Counted from the stretch's first letter, positions 20,401 to 35,000 are shown. The stretch: 64,000 nucleotides of DNA from Solanum dulcamara (GCF_947179165.1 NC_077246.1:73288421-73352420); one strand, 5' to 3'. Translations and numbers: made by a program. Notes: generated from the letters alone by a model not told the origin.

Positions 20401-21966
20401 AAAGTGCCATCAGAGCTACAAGAGTCATTCCCTAGGTCGTTACATATGACACAATGGAAGAATCTAAGAAAGTTGTACCCGGACCCCCGACACCTAAAAA
20501 TCTGTGGGCTAACACACATAAAAAACTGGCAAAATTGCCTAATTCCTGGTGTGCGCCAATAAAATGCTCGTAAATACCTTTGAATCATCGTCGAGGCTAT
20601 TGGAGTCTTTCCCTAGATCATTACGAACGTTACTATGGAAGAATCCAAAAATTTTCTACTCGGACACCCGCCACCTAAAAAATATGTGGGCTAACACACA
20701 AAAAAAACTGGCAAAATCGCCTAATTCCTGTTGCGTCGCCAATAAAATGCTCATAAACCCCTCTAAAGAACCATCGGGGCAACTAGAGTCATTTCCCATG
20801 TCCTTACGGATGCTACTATAGAAGAATCCAAGAAAGTTCGACCCGGAGCCCCGACACCTAAAAATCCGTGGGCTAACACATACAAAAAACTGGCAAAATC
20901 GCCTAATTCCTGTTACGTCGCAAATAAAATGCTCATAAACCCCTCTAAAGCATCTCCGGGGCTACTGGAGTCATTTACCAGGTCTTTACAGATGCTACTA
21001 TAGAAGGATCCAAGAAGGTTTGACTCGGACCCCCGACACCTAAAAATCCGTAGGCTAACACACTTGAAAAACTAAAAAAATCGCCTAATTCATATTGCGT
21101 CGCTAATAAAATGCTCCTAAACTCCTCTTAAGCGCTGTCGGGGTTACTGGAGTCGTTCTCCAGGCCCTTACAGAAGCTACTATGGAAGAATTGAAGAAAA
21201 TGCGACCCGTACCCCGGCACCTAAAAATCTGTGGGCTAGCATACACAAAAAACTCGCAAAATTGCCTAATTCCTGTTGCGTCGCCAATAAAATGCTCCTA
21301 AACCCCTCTAAAGCATCGCCGGGGCTAAATGAGTCATTCCCCAGCTCGTTACGGATGCTACTATGAAAGAATTCAAGAAAGTTCTACCCGGACCCCGGCA
21401 CCTAAAAATCCGTGGGCTAACAGACATGAAAAATTGGCAAAATCGCCTAATTCCCAGTGCGTCGCCATTAAAATGCTCCTAAACCCCTCTGAAGCGCCAT
21501 CGGGGCTATTGAAGTCGTTACCTAGGTCATTACGAATGCTACAATTGAAGAATCCAAAAAAATTCTACCCGGACACCCGACACCTAAAAAATCTGTGGGC
21601 TAACACACACGAAAAACTGGCAAAATAGCCTATTTCCTGTTGTGTCGCGAATAAAATGCTCGTAAACCCCTCTAAAGAACTGTCGGGGTAACTAGAGTAA
21701 TTCCCCATGTCCTTATGGATGCTACTATAGAAGAATCTAAGGAAGTTCGACCTAGACCCCCGATACCTAAAAATTTGTGGGCTAACATCCACGAAAAATT
21801 GGCAAAATCGCATAATTCCTATTGCATCGCCAATAAAATGCTCTTAAACCCCTCTAAAGCATCTCCGGGGATAATGGAGTCGTTCTCCAGGTCGTTACGG
21901 ATGCTACTATGGAAGAATATAATAAACTTTGACCTGGACACACGACACCTAAAAAATTCGTGGGCT
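14497..21966 (+). repeat. 182-bp satellite array, left block (about 41 monomers)
   Basis: Head-to-tail monomers whose landmarks recur every 181-184 bp: GTGGGCTAACACACACGAAA, CTGGCAAAATCGCCTAATTC, CCAATAAAATGCTCCTAAAC, CCCTCTAAAGC, GGGGCTACTGGAGTCGTT, GTCGTTACGGATGCTACTAT, GGAAGAATCCAAGAAAGTTC and GACCCGGACCCCCGGCACC. A consensus built by eye is 182 bp. The landmark GGGCTAACACAC occurs near 14869, 15053, 15237, 15418, 15602, 15783 and 15966. Monomers differ from one another by roughly 10-25% by eye. Reading frames on both strands are by-products of the repeat. I do not recognise the family with confidence. 182 bp is the length reported for a potato subtelomeric satellite (CL14), but identity was not checked. 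Confidence 0.97.
18409..18895 (+). repeat. Recent block duplication within the array, copy 1
   Basis: This ~487-bp stretch (about 2.7 monomers) is nearly identical to 25554-26040 at a constant offset of 7145 bp. I see only a handful of substitutions, all near the right end, against 10-25% between ordinary neighbours. Outside these limits the two copies stay in the same monomer-type order but diverge. Confidence 0.9.
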
Positions 21967-22415
21967 AGCGATTTTGTTTCATATCTAAGAGTCCTTTCTA
22001 CATTTTTTCTATTACATTACGAAATAATGAAATGAGTTTGTATAAACATTTTGGATGCTGCTAGTGAAATAGCCCTTCTGGCTATATTTTCTGTTACTCC
22101 ACCCATTTCATAATGTATTCGCCCCGGTTTAACAACAGCTACCCAATATTCAGGGGATCCTTTTCCTGAACCCATACGTGTTTCTGCGGGTCTTAGTGTA
22201 ACTGGTTTGTCTGAAAATATACGTACCCATATTTTTTCACCACGATGTGCATTTCGTGTCATTGCCCGTCGGCCTGCTTCTATTAGTCGAGATGTAATCC
22301 AAGAAGGTTCAAGTGCATGAAGAGCATATTTACCGAAAGAAATACGATTACCTCAAAAAGATATTCCCTTCATTCTTCCTCTATGTTGTTTACGAAATCT
22401 GGTTCTTTTGGGGTT
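21967..22415 (-). pseudogene. rpl16: Plastid-derived insertion carrying decayed rpl16 exon 2
   Basis: The - strand encodes most of plastid ribosomal protein L16: recognisable motifs [19 protein letters not shown] and VAVVKPGRI...YEMGGVTE, then [14 protein letters not shown], ending at a stop at 22017-22019. Upstream in the same frame are KRTRFRKQHRGRMKG-like codons, interrupted by TGA (22353-22355 on +) where plastid genes have an Arg codon. The remaining 21967-22016 resembles the sequence 3' of rpl16. This is nuclear-integrated plastid DNA (NUPT), about 450 bp. The satellite is interrupted after GTGGGCTA and resumes at about ACACGAAAAACTAGC. Short similarity (CGATTTTG) between the left insert end and the array hints at microhomology-mediated joining. 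Not functional. Confidence 0.92.
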
Positions 22416-25400
22416 ATAACACGAAAAACTAGCAAAATCGCCTAATTCCTATAGCGTCTCTAATAAAATATTCCTAAACACCTCTATAGCACCGCCGGGC
22501 TACTGAAGTTATTCTTCAGATCATTACGAATGCTACTATGGAAGAATCCAAGAAAGTTCGACCCAGACCCCCGGCACCTAAAAAATTCATAGGCTAACAC
22601 ACACGAAAAATTAGCAAAATTTCCTAATTCCTGGTGCATCGCGGATAAAATGCTCTTAAACCCCTCTAAAGAGCCGTTGGGGCTACTGGAGATATTCCGC
22701 AGGTCATTACGAACGCTACTATAGAAGAATACAAGAAAATTCAATACGGACACGCAACACCTAAAAAATCCGTGGGCTATCACATATGAAAAATTGGCAA
22801 AATTGCCTAATTCCTATTGCGTCGCCAATAAATGCCCCTAAACCCCTCTAAAGCACCACCGTGGCAACTAGAGTCATTCCCCAGGTCGTTAGGATGCTAC
22901 AATGGAAGAATCTAAGAAAGTTCGACCCGTACTCCCGACACATAAAAATCCGTAGGCTAACACACATGAAAAACTTGCAAAATCGCCTACTTCCTATTAC
23001 GTCGCCAATAAAATGCTCTTAAACCTCTCTAAAGCATCTCCGGGGCTACTGGAGTCGTTCCCTAGGTCGTTACAAATTCTACTATGGAAGAATCCAAAAA
23101 AGTTCGACCTGCACCCCCGGCACATAAAAATCCGTGGGCAAAAACACACGAAAAATTGACAAAATCGCCTAATTCCTAATGCTTCGCCAATAAAATGCTC
23201 CTAAAACCCTCTAAAGCATCGTTGGGGATAGAGCCGTTCCCTAGGTCATTACAAATGCTACTATGGAAGAATCCAAGATAATTCGACTCGAACACCCGGC
23301 ACCTATAACACACACAAAACACTAGCAAAATTGCCTAATTCCTATTGCGTCGCCTATTAAATGCTCCTAATCCCCTTTAAAGCACCATCGAGGTAACTAG
23401 AGTCGTTCCCCTGCTCATTACAGATGCTACTATAGAGAAATTCAAGAAAATTCGACCTGAACCACCGACACCTAAAAATCCCTAGGCTAACACACACGAA
23501 AAACTGGCAAAATTGCCTAATTTCTGTTGCGTCGCCAATAAAATACTCCTAAACCCCTCTAAAGTATCTCCGAGGCTACTAGAGATGTTCTCCAAATCGT
23601 TACGGATGCTACTATAGAAGAATCTAAGAAAATCCGACCAGGACCCCGGCACCTAAAAATCCGTGGGCTAACACACATAAAAAATTGGAAAAATCACCTA
23701 ATTCATGTTGCGAAGCCAATAAATTACTCCTATACCTCTCTAAAGCGCCGCCGGGTTACTGGAGTCGTTCTCTAGGTCCTTACATAAATTACTATGGAAG
23801 AATCAAAGAAAATGCGAGCCGAACCCCGGCACCTAAAAATCTGTGGGCTAGCACACATGAAAAACTCACAAAATTGCCTAATTCCTGTTGCGTCACCAAT
23901 AAAATGCTCCTAAACCCCTCTAAAGCGCCATCGGGGCTACAATAGTTGTTCCCTAGGTCGTTACGGATGCCATATGGAAGAATCTAAGAAAGTTCTACCC
24001 GGACCCCCGACACCTAAAAATCCAGGGGCTAACAGACATGAAAAATTGGCAAAATCGCATAATCCTGGTGCGCGCCAATAAAATGCTCCTGAACCCCTCT
24101 GAAGCACCGTCGGGGCTATTGGAGTCGTTTCCTAGGTCATTACGAATGCTACTATGGAAGAATCCAAGAAAATCTTAACAGGTCACCCGGCACCTAAAAA
24201 ATCTATAGGCTAAAACACACGAAAACCTGGCAAAATTGCCTAATTCCTGTTGTGTTGCAAATAAAATGCTCGTAAACCCCTCTAAAGAACCGTCGGGGCA
24301 ACTAAAGTTGTTCCCCATGTCCTTACGGATGCTACTATAGAAGAATCCAAGGAAGTTCGACTCGGACCCTCGACACCTAAAAATCTGTGGGCTAACACGC
24401 ACGAAAATCTGGAAAAATCGCGTAATTCCTGTTGCATCGCTAATAAAATGCTCTGAAACTCCTCTAAAGCATCGCTGGGGATACTGGAGTCATTGCCGAG
24501 GTCATTACGGATGCTACTATGGAAGAATATAAGAAGGTTTGACCTGAACTACCGACACCTAAAAATTCGTGGGCTAACACACACGAAAAATAGGCAAAAT
24601 TGCCTAATTTCTGTTGCGTCGCAAATAAAATACTCCTAAACCCCTATATAGTATCTTCGGGGCTACTGGAGTCGTTCCCCAGATCGTTACGGATGCTACT
24701 ATGAAAGAATTCAAGAAAGTTTGACTCGGTCCCCCGACACCAAAAAATCTGTAGGTTAACACACACGAAAAACTAGCAAAATTGCTTAATTCCTGTTGCG
24801 TCGCCAATAAAATGCTCCTAAATTCCTCTAAAGCGCCGTCAGGGCTAAAAGAGTTATTCCCCAGTCGTTACAGATGCCACTATGGAAGAATCTAAGAAAT
24901 TTCTACCCAGACCTTCGGCACCTAAAATTCCATAGGCTAACAGACATGAAACATTGGCAAAATCGCCTAATTCTTGGTGCGTCGCTAATAAAATGCTTCT
25001 AAACCCCTCTGAAACACCGTCGGGGCTATTGGAGTCGTTCCCTACATCATTACAAAGGATATAATGGAATATTCAAAAAACATTCTACTCGGACACCCGA
25101 TATCTAAAAAAACTTTGGGCTAACACACACGAAAAATTAGCAAAATCAACTAATTCTTTTGCGTTGCCAATAAAATGCTCGTAAACCTCTATAAAGAACC
25201 GCTGGGGCAACTAGAGTCGTTCCCCATGTCCTTACAAATGCTACTATAGAAGAATCCAAGGAAGTTCGACTCGGCACCTAAAAATCCAAGGGCTAATACA
25301 CACGAAAAACTGGCAAAATCGCCTAATTCATATTGCATCGCCAATAAAATGCTCTAAAACCCCTCTAAAGCATCGCTAGGGATACTTGAGTCGTTACCGA

Positions 25401-25553
25401 GGTCGTTACGGATGCTATAATGGAAAAATATAAGAAACTTCGACCCGAACATACGACATCGAAAAAATTCGTGGGCTAACACACACGAAAAACTAGCAAA
25501 ATCGCCTAATTCCTGTTGCATCTCCAATGAAATATTCCTAAATCCCTCTATAG

Positions 25554-26040
25554 CGCCGCCGGGCTACTAGAGTCATTCCCCAGGTCGTTACGGATGCTAC
25601 TATGGAAGAATCTAAAAAAGTTCGACCCGGACTCCCGGCATCTAAAAAATTCGTGGACGAACACATACGAAAAATTGGCAAAATCGCCTAATTCCTGGTG
25701 CGTCGCCAATAAAATGCTCCTAAACCCCTCTAAAGCGCCGCCGGGGCTACTGGAGTCATTCCATTGGTCATTACGAATGATACTATGGAAGAATACAAGA
25801 AAATTTGATCCGGACACCTAGCACCTAAAAAATCCGTGGGATAACACACACGAAAAATTGGTAAAATCGCCTAATTCTTGTTGCGTCGCCAATAAAATGC
25901 CCCTAAATCCCTCTAAAGCACCACCAGGGCAACTAGATCCATTACCCCAGGTCGTTACAGATGCTACTATTGAAGAATCCAAGAAAGTTCGATCCGGTCC
26001 CCCGACACCTAAAAATTCGTGGGCTAACACTTACGAAAAA
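25554..26040 (+). repeat. Recent block duplication within the array, copy 2
   Basis: Partner of 18409-18895, offset 7145 bp (about 39 monomers). The plastid insertion at 21967-22415 lies between the two copies and is not itself duplicated. Confidence 0.9.
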
Positions 26041-29000
26041 CTGGCAAAATCGCCTAATTTCTGTTGCATCGCCAATAAAATGCTATTAAACCCCTCTAAA
26101 GCGTCGCCGAGGCTACTTGAGTCACTCCCCAGGTCGTTACAGATTCTACTATGGAAGAATCTAACAAAGTTCGACCCGGACCCTCGGTACCTAAAAATCT
26201 GTAGGCAAAAACACACGAAAAAATGGCAAAATCGCCTAATTTCTGGTGCGTCGCTAATAATATGTTCCTAAACCCCTCTAAAGCACCATCGGGGCTATTA
26301 GAGTCGTTCCCTAGGTTATTACGAATGCTACTATGGAAGAATCCAAGATAATTCGACCCGTACACCCGATACCTAAAAATCTGTGGGGTAACACACACAA
26401 AACACTGGCAAAATCGCCTAATTCCTATTACGTCGCCAATAAAATGCTCCTAATCCCCTCTAAAGCACCATTGAGGAAACTAAAATCATTACCCTGCTCG
26501 TTACAGTTACTATGAAAGAATCCAAGAAAGTTCGACCCGGACAGCTAGCACCTAAAAATCCGTAGGCTAACACACAAAACACTGGCAAAATCGCCTAATT
26601 CGTGTTGCATCGCCAATAAAATGCTCCTAAACCCCTCTAAAGCATCTTCAGGGCTACTGGAGACGTTCCCCAAGTCGTTACGGATGCTACTATAGAAGAA
26701 TCTAAGAAAAATTGACCCGGATCCCCGGCACCTAAAAATCGGTAGGCTAACACACATAAACAAATGGAAAAATCACCTAATTCATATTGCGTCGCTAATA
26801 AAATACTCATAAACCCCTCTAAAGCACTGTCGGGGTTACTGGAGTCGTTCTCTAGGTCCTTACAGAAGCTACGATGGAAGAATCCAAGAAAATTTGACCC
26901 AGACCCCGACACCTAAAAATTCGTGGGCTAGCACACACGAAAAACTTGAAAAATTGCCTAATTCCTGTTGCATCGCCAGTAAAATGCTCCTAAACCCCTC
27001 TAAAGTGCCGTCGGAGCTACAAGAGTCGTTCCCTAGGTCGTTACGGATGCCACTATGGAAGAATCCATGAAAATTGTACCTGAACCCCCGATACCTAAAA
27101 ATCTGTGGGCTAACACACATAAAAAATTGGAAATATCGCCTAATTCCTGGTGTGCGCCAATAAAATGCTCCTAAACTCCTTTGAAGCATCGTCTGGGCTA
27201 TTGGAGTCGTTCCCTAAGTCATTACGAACACTAATATAGAAGAATTCAAAATAATTCTACCCGGACACCTGGTACCTAAAAAATCTGTAGGCTAACACAC
27301 ACGAAAAACTGGTAAAATCGCCTAATTCCTGTTGCATCGCCAATAAAATGCTCGTAAACCCCTCTAAAGAACCGCCGAGGCAACTAGAGTTGTTCCCCAT
27401 GTTCTTACGGATGCTACTATAGAAGAATCTAAGAAAGTTCGACCCGGACCCCCGACACCTAAAAATCCGTGGTATAACACATACGAAAAACTAGCAAAAT
27501 TACCTAATTTCTGTTGCATCGCCAATAAAATATTCTTAAGCCCCTCTAAAGCATCCAGGTCCTTACAGAAGCTACGATGGAAGAATTCAAGAAAATGCGA
27601 CCTAGACCTCGACACCTAAAAATTCGAGGGCTAGCACATATGAAAAACTTGCAAAATTGACTAATTCCTGTTGTGTCGCTAATAAAATGCTCCTAAACCC
27701 CTCTAAATCGCCGTTGAAGCTACAAGAGTCATTCCCTAGGTCGTTACGGATACCACTATGGAGAATCCAAGGAAGTTGTACCCGGACCCCCGACACCTAA
27801 AAATCTATGGGCTAACACACACAAAACACTGACTAAATCGCCTAATTCATGTTGGATCGCCAATAAAATACTTCTAAACCCTTTTAAAGCGCCACCGAGG
27901 CTATAAGAGTCGTTCCCCAGGTCATTATGGATGAAAAAAAAATTATTTAAGAAAGTTCTACCTGGACACCCGACACCTAAAAAATCTGTGGCTTAACACA
28001 CACGAAAAATTGGCAAAATCGCCTAATTCCTGTTGCATCGCTAATAAAATACTCATAAACCCCTCTAAAGCACCGTCGGGGCAACTAAAGTCTTTCCCCA
28101 TGTCCTTATGGATTCTACTATGGAAGAATCCAAGAAAATTCAATCCGGACCCCTGGCAACTAAAAATCTGTGGGCTAACACACACGAAAAATGGGTAAAA
28201 TCACCTATTTCCTGTTGCGTTGCCAATAAAATGCTCCTAAACCTCTCTAAAGTATTGTCGAGCCTATTGGAGTCGTTCTCCACGTCCTTACGGATGGTAC
28301 TATTGAAGAATCCAAGAAATTTTGACCCGAACCCCAACACCAAAAAATAAGTGGGCTAACAAATACGAAAAACTGGCAAAATTGCCTAATTTCTATTGTG
28401 TCGCCAATAAAATACTTCTAAACCCCTCTAAAGCGTCGTCGGGTCTACTGGAGTCGTTTCCTAGGTAATTACGGATGCTACCATGGAAGAATTCAAGAAA
28501 GTTCGACCCGGACCCCCGACACCTAAAACATTCGTGGGCTAACACACACAAAAAATTGGCAAAATCACCTAATTGCTGTTGCGTTTCCAATAAAATGCTT
28601 CTAAATACATCTAAAGCGCCGCTGGGTCTACTGGAGTCATTCCCCAGGTCATTATGGATGCTACTATAGAAGAATTCGAGAAAGTTTGACTAGGACCCCC
28701 GGCACCTAAAAAATTTATGGGCTAACACACACGAAAAATTGGTAAAATCGCCTAATTCCTGGTGCGTTGCCAATAAAATGCTGCTAAAACCCTCTAAAGC
28801 ATTCCCGGGGCTACTGGAGTCATATCGCAGGTCGTTATGGATGTTACTATGGAAGAATACAAGAAAGTTCGACCCGAACCCCTAGTATCTAAAAATCCGT
28901 AGGCTAACATACATGAAAAACTGGCAAAATCACCTAATTCCTGTTGCGTCGCCAATAAAATACTCCTAAACCCTCTAAAGAGTTGTCGGGATTACTAGAG

Positions 29001-32000
29001 TCGTTCTCCAGGTCCTTACGGACGATACTATGGAGCCCCAGCACCTAAAAATCCATAGGCTAACACACACGGAAAACTGGTAAAATAACCTAATTACTAA
29101 GGCATCGCCAATAAAATGCTTCTAAACCCCTCTAAAGCACTTTCGGGGCTACAAGAGTCGTTTTCCAAATCCTTACAGATGCTACTACGGATGGATCCAA
29201 GAAAATCCAACCTAGACCCCCGGCACTTAAAAATCTGTGGGCTAAAACGCACGAAAAACTGGCAAAATTGAATAATTATTGTTGCGTCGCCAATAAAATG
29301 CTTTAAACCCCTCTAAAGAGTCGTCGGGGCTACTGGAACCATTCCCCAGGTCATTACAGATGCTACTATGGAAGAATACAAGAAAGTTCAACCCGGACCC
29401 CCCGCACACAAAAATCCGTGGGCTAACATACATGAAAAACTAGCAAAATTGCCTAATTCCTATTGCGTCGCCAATAAAATGCTCCTAAACCTCTCTAAAT
29501 AGCTGTCGAGGCTACATGAGTCGTTCCCCAGGTCCTTACGGATGCTACTATGGATGGATCCAAGAAAGTACGACCCAGACCCCCAGCACTTAAAAATCTG
29601 TGGGCTAATACACACGAAAAACTAGCAAAATCGCATAATCCTGCTGCGTCGCAAAAAAATGCTCTTAAACCCCTCTAAAGAGTCGCGGGCTACTGGAGTC
29701 GCTCCCCAGGTCGTTACGGATGCTACTATAGAAGAATACAAGAAAGTTAGACCCGGACCCCCCACACATAAAAATCTGTTGGCTAACATACATGAAAAAC
29801 TGGCAAAATCGCCTAATTCCTGTTGCGTCGCTAATAAAATACTCCAAAACCCCTCTAAAGCGTGATCGAGGCTACTAGAGTCATTATCTAAGTCCTTACG
29901 GACGATACTATGGAAAAATCCAAAAAACAATTAAACCCATATCCCTGGCAACTAAAAATCTGTGGGGTAACACACACGAAAAACTGACAAAATCGCCTAA
30001 TTCCTTTTGCATCTCCAATAAAATGCTTCTAAATCCATCTAAAGCGCAGTCGGGTCTACTGGAGTCATTTCCCAGGTCATTACGAATGCTAATATGGAAG
30101 AATCCAAGAAAGTTCAATCCGGACCTACAACACCTAAAAAATTCATAGGTTAACTTACACGGAAAATTGGAAAAATTGCCTAATTCCTGGTACGTCGCCA
30201 ATAAAATGCTCCTAAATCCCTTTAAAGCATCACCGGGGCTACTGGAGTCGTTCACTAGGTAGTTATGGATGCTACTATTGAAGAATTTAAGAAAGTTCGA
30301 CCCGTACCCCCGGCACCTAAAAATCCGTGGGCTCAATACATGAAAAATTGGCAAAATCACCTAATTCCTGTTGCGTCGCTAATAAAATGCTCCCAAACCC
30401 CTATAAAGCGTTGCCTGGGCTACTAGAGTCGTTCTCCAGGTCCGTACGGATGATACTATGGAAGAATCCAAGAAAATTAGACCTAGACACCCGGCACCTA
30501 AAAATCTATGGGCTAACACATACGAAAAACAGGCAAAATCGCTTAATTCCTGTTGCGTCGCCAATAAAATGCTTTTAAACCCCTCTAAAGCACCACCGGA
30601 TCTACTGGAGTTGTTTCCTAGGTCGTTATGGATGCTACTATGAAAGAATCCAAGAAAGTTCATCCCAAAACCCCGGCACCTAAAAAATTCATTGGCTAAC
30701 ACAGACGAAAAATTGGAAAAATTGCCTAATTCCTGGTGCGTCGCCTATAAAATGCTTTTAAACGGCTGTAAAGCGCTGCCAGGACTACTGGAGTCATTTC
30801 TTAGATTGTTACAGATGCTATTATGGAAGAATCCAAGAAAGTTCGTCCCAGACCCCCGGCACCTAAAAAATTAATGGGCTAACACACACGAAAAATTAGA
30901 AAAATCGCCTAATTCCTCGTGCGTCACCAATAAAATTCTCCTTAACCCCTATAAAGCACCACTGGAGCAACTAGAATCATTTTCCAGGTCATTACGGATG
31001 TTACTATTAAAATAATCCAAGAAAGTTCGACCCTGACCCCCGGCACCTAAAAATCTGTAGGCTAACACACACGAAAAACTGGCAAAATCGCCTAATTCCT
31101 GTTGCGTTTCCAATTAAATGCTCCTAAACCCTCTAAAGCACTGCCGGGGTTACTAGAGTCATTTTTTAGGCCCTTACAAACCATACTATAGAAGAATATA
31201 AGAAAATTCGACCCAGACCCCCGGCACCTAAACATCTATGGACCAACACACACGAAAAATAGGTAAAATTGCCTAATTCCTGTTGTGTCGCTAATAAAAT
31301 ACTCCAAAACCCCTATAAAGCACCGTCGAGGCTACAAGAGTCTTTTCCTAAGTCATTACGGATGATACTGTGGAAGAATCCAAGAAAGTTCTACCCGGAC
31401 CCCTGGCACCTAAAAATTCGTGGGCTAAGACATACGAAAAACTGGCAAAATCGCCTAATTCCTGTTGCGTTGCCAATAAAATGCTCCTAAACCCCCCTTA
31501 AGCGTTGTTGGGGCTATTGGAGTCGTTATCCAGGTCCTTACGAATGCTACGATTGAAGAATACAAGAAATATCGTCCCGGACCATGGCACCTAAAAATTA
31601 ATGGACAAACACACACAAAAAACTAGCAAAATCGCCTAATTTCTGTTGCGTCGCCAATAAAATGCTCCTAAACCCCTCTAAAGCACCACCGGGGCTACTG
31701 GAATCGTTCCCCAGGTCTTTATGGACGCTACTATAGAAGAATCTAAGAAAATTCGAACGGACCCCCGGCATCTAAAAATTCATGGGCTAACACACACGAA
31801 AAACTGGCAAAATCGCCTAATTCCTGTTGCATTGTTAATAAAATGCGCTTAAACCCCTCTAAAGTATCGCCGGAGATACTAGAGTCATTCTCCAGATCTT
31901 TACGAATGCTACTGTGGAATAATCCAAGAAAATTCGACCCGGACACCCCGCACCTAGAAAATTCGACCCGGACACCCCACACCTAATTTTTTGTAATTAT

Positions 32001-35000
32001 CCAGGTCGTTACGGATGCAACTATGGAAGAATCCTAGAAAGTTCGGCCTGGACCCCTGGTACTTAAAAAATTTGTGGGCCAACATGCATGAAAAATTGGT
32101 AAAATTGCCTAATTTTTGGTGCGTCGCCAATAAAATACTCCTAAACCTCTCTAAGGCACCGTCTGGGCTACTAAAGTCATTCCCAAGGTCATTACGAATG
32201 CTATAATGAAAAATCTAAGACAATGAGACCAGGACCCCAACACCTAAAAATCCGTGGGCTAACACACACAAATCTTGGCAAAATCGCCTAATTATTGATG
32301 TGTCGCCAATAAACTGCTCCTAAACCCATCTAAGGGGACATCATGGCTACTGGAGTCGTTCCCAAGGTCATTACGAATGCTACTATGGAAGAATATAAGA
32401 AAATGCGACCCGGACATCGGCACCTAAAAATTCGTGGGCTAACACACACGAAAACCAGGCAAAATCGCCTAATTCCTGTTGCATCGCCAATAAAATGCTC
32501 CTAAACCCCTCTAAAGCGCCACTGGGGCTATAAGAGTCGTCACCAGGTCATTACGGATGCTACTAATGAAGAATCCAAGAAAGTTCTACCCGGACATCCG
32601 ACACGTAAAAATCTGCGGGCTAACACACGAAAAACTGGCAAAATCGCCTAATTCTTGTTGCGTCGACAACAAAATGCTCCTAAACCCCTCTAAAGTGTTG
32701 TCGAGGCTACTGGAGTCATTCCCTAGGTCATTACAAAAGCTACTATGGAAAAATCCAAGAAATTGCGACCCGGACACCCGACACCTAAAAAATCCGTTAG
32801 CTAACACACACGAAAAACTGGCAAAATCGCCTAATTCCTGTTGCGTTGCCAATAAAATGCTCCTAAACCTCTCTAATGTATCGCCAGGGCAATTAGAGTC
32901 ATTCCCCATGACCTTAAAGATGCTACTATGGAAGAATCTAACAAAGTTCGACCAGGATCTCTGGCATCTAAAAATTCGTGGGCTAACACATACGAAAAAC
33001 TGGCAAAATCGCCTAATTGCTGTTGTGTCGCCAATAAAATACTTCTAAACCCCTCTAAAGCGCCGCCTGGTCTACTGGAGTCATTTCCAAGGTTGTTATG
33101 GACGGTACTATGGAAAAATCCAAGAAAATTTGACCCAAACCCCCGGTACCTAAAAATCTGTGGGACACATGAAAAACTGGTAAAATCGCCTAATTCCTGT
33201 TGCATCGCCAATAAAATGCTTCTAAACCCCTGTAAAGCACCGTCGGGTCTACTGTAGTCATTTCCCAGGTCATTACGGATGCTATTATGGAAGAATCCAA
33301 GAAAGTTCATCCCGGACTCGTGACACCTAAAATATTCATAGGCTAACACACTCGAAAAATTGGAAAAATCGCCTAATTCCTAGTGCATCGCCACTAAAAT
33401 GCTCCTAAACCCCTATAAAGCACCACCGGAGCAACTAAAATCATTTCCCAGGTCGTTACGGAAGCTACTATGAAAGAATATAAGAAAATTCAACCCGGAC
33501 TCCCGGCACCTAAAATATTTGTGGGCTAACACACACGAAAAATTGGTAAAATCGCCTAATTCCTGGTGCGTCGCCAATAAAGTACTCCTAAATCCCTATA
33601 AAGAACTGCCGAAGTAACTAGAGTCATTTTCCACGTCGTTGCGGATGCTACTATAGAAGAATCCAAGAAAGTTCAACCCAGACCCCGACACCTAAAAAAT
33701 TAGTGGACTAAAACACACAAGATACTAGCAAAATCACCTAATTCCTGTTGCGTTGCCAATTAAATGCCCTTAAACCCCTCTAAAGTGCTGCCGGGGCTAC
33801 TGGAGTCGTTATACAGGTCCTTACGAACGATACTATGGAAGAATCCAAGAATATTCGACCCAGACACCTGGCACCTAAAAATCCGTGGGCTAACACACGT
33901 GAAACACTTGCAAAATAGCCTAAATCCTGTTGCGTCGCCAATAAAATGCTCTTAAACTCTCTAAAGCATCATCGGGGCTACTGGAGTTGCTCTCCAAGTC
34001 GTTACGGATGCTATTATAAAAGAATCCAAGAAAGTTCGACCCGGACCCCCGACACCTAAATAATTAGTGGGCTAAAACACACAAAAAATTGGCAAAATCA
34101 TCTAATTCCTGTTGCGTCGCCAATAAAATGCTCCTAAACCCCACTAAAGCGCTGTCGGGGCTACTAAAGTCGTTCCCTAGGTCATTACGAATGCTACTAT
34201 GGAAACATCCAAGAACATTCGACCTGGACACTCGGCACCTAAACAATCTGTTGGCTAACACACGAAAAACTGGCAAAATCGCCTAATTCTTGTTGCGTAG
34301 CCAATAAAATGCTCCTAAACCCCTCTAAAGCATCACCAGGGAAACTAGAGTCGTTCCCCATATCCTTATGGACGATACTTTGGAAGAATCTAACAAAGTT
34401 CGACCAGGACCTCCAGCACCTAAAAATCTGTGGGCTAACACATACGAAAAACTGGCAAATTGACCTAATTCCTGTTGCGTCGCCAATAAAATGCTTCTAA
34501 ACCCCTCAAAAGCGCCGCCGGGTCTACTAGAGTCGTTTCCAAGGTCATTATGGATACTAATAAAGAAAAATCAAAGAAAGATTGACCCAGACCCCCGGTA
34601 CCTAAAAAATTTATGGGTTAACACACACAAAAAACTGGCAAAATTGCTTAATTCCTGGTGCGTCGCCAATAAAATACTTCTAAGCCCCTCTAAAGTGCTT
34701 CCGGGGTTACTGGAGTCATTCTCCAAGTCCTTACGGACAATACTATGGAAGAACCCAAGAAAGTTCGACTCGGACCCCCGACACCTAAACATCTATGGGC
34801 AAATACACACGAAAAACTAGCAAAACCTCCCAATTTCTATTGCATCTCCAATAAAATGCTTCTTAACCCATCTAAAGCACCGCTGGGTCTACTGAAATCG
34901 TTCCCCAGATCATTACGGATGCTACTATGGAAGAATCAAAGAAAGTTCGACCCGGACCCCCGGCACCTAAAAATTTCGTGGGCTAACATACACGAAAAAT

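Noticed and set aside
22017..22262. Functional nuclear rpl16
   Set aside because: Upstream in-frame stop, no exon 1, no transit peptide, and embedded in satellite DNA.
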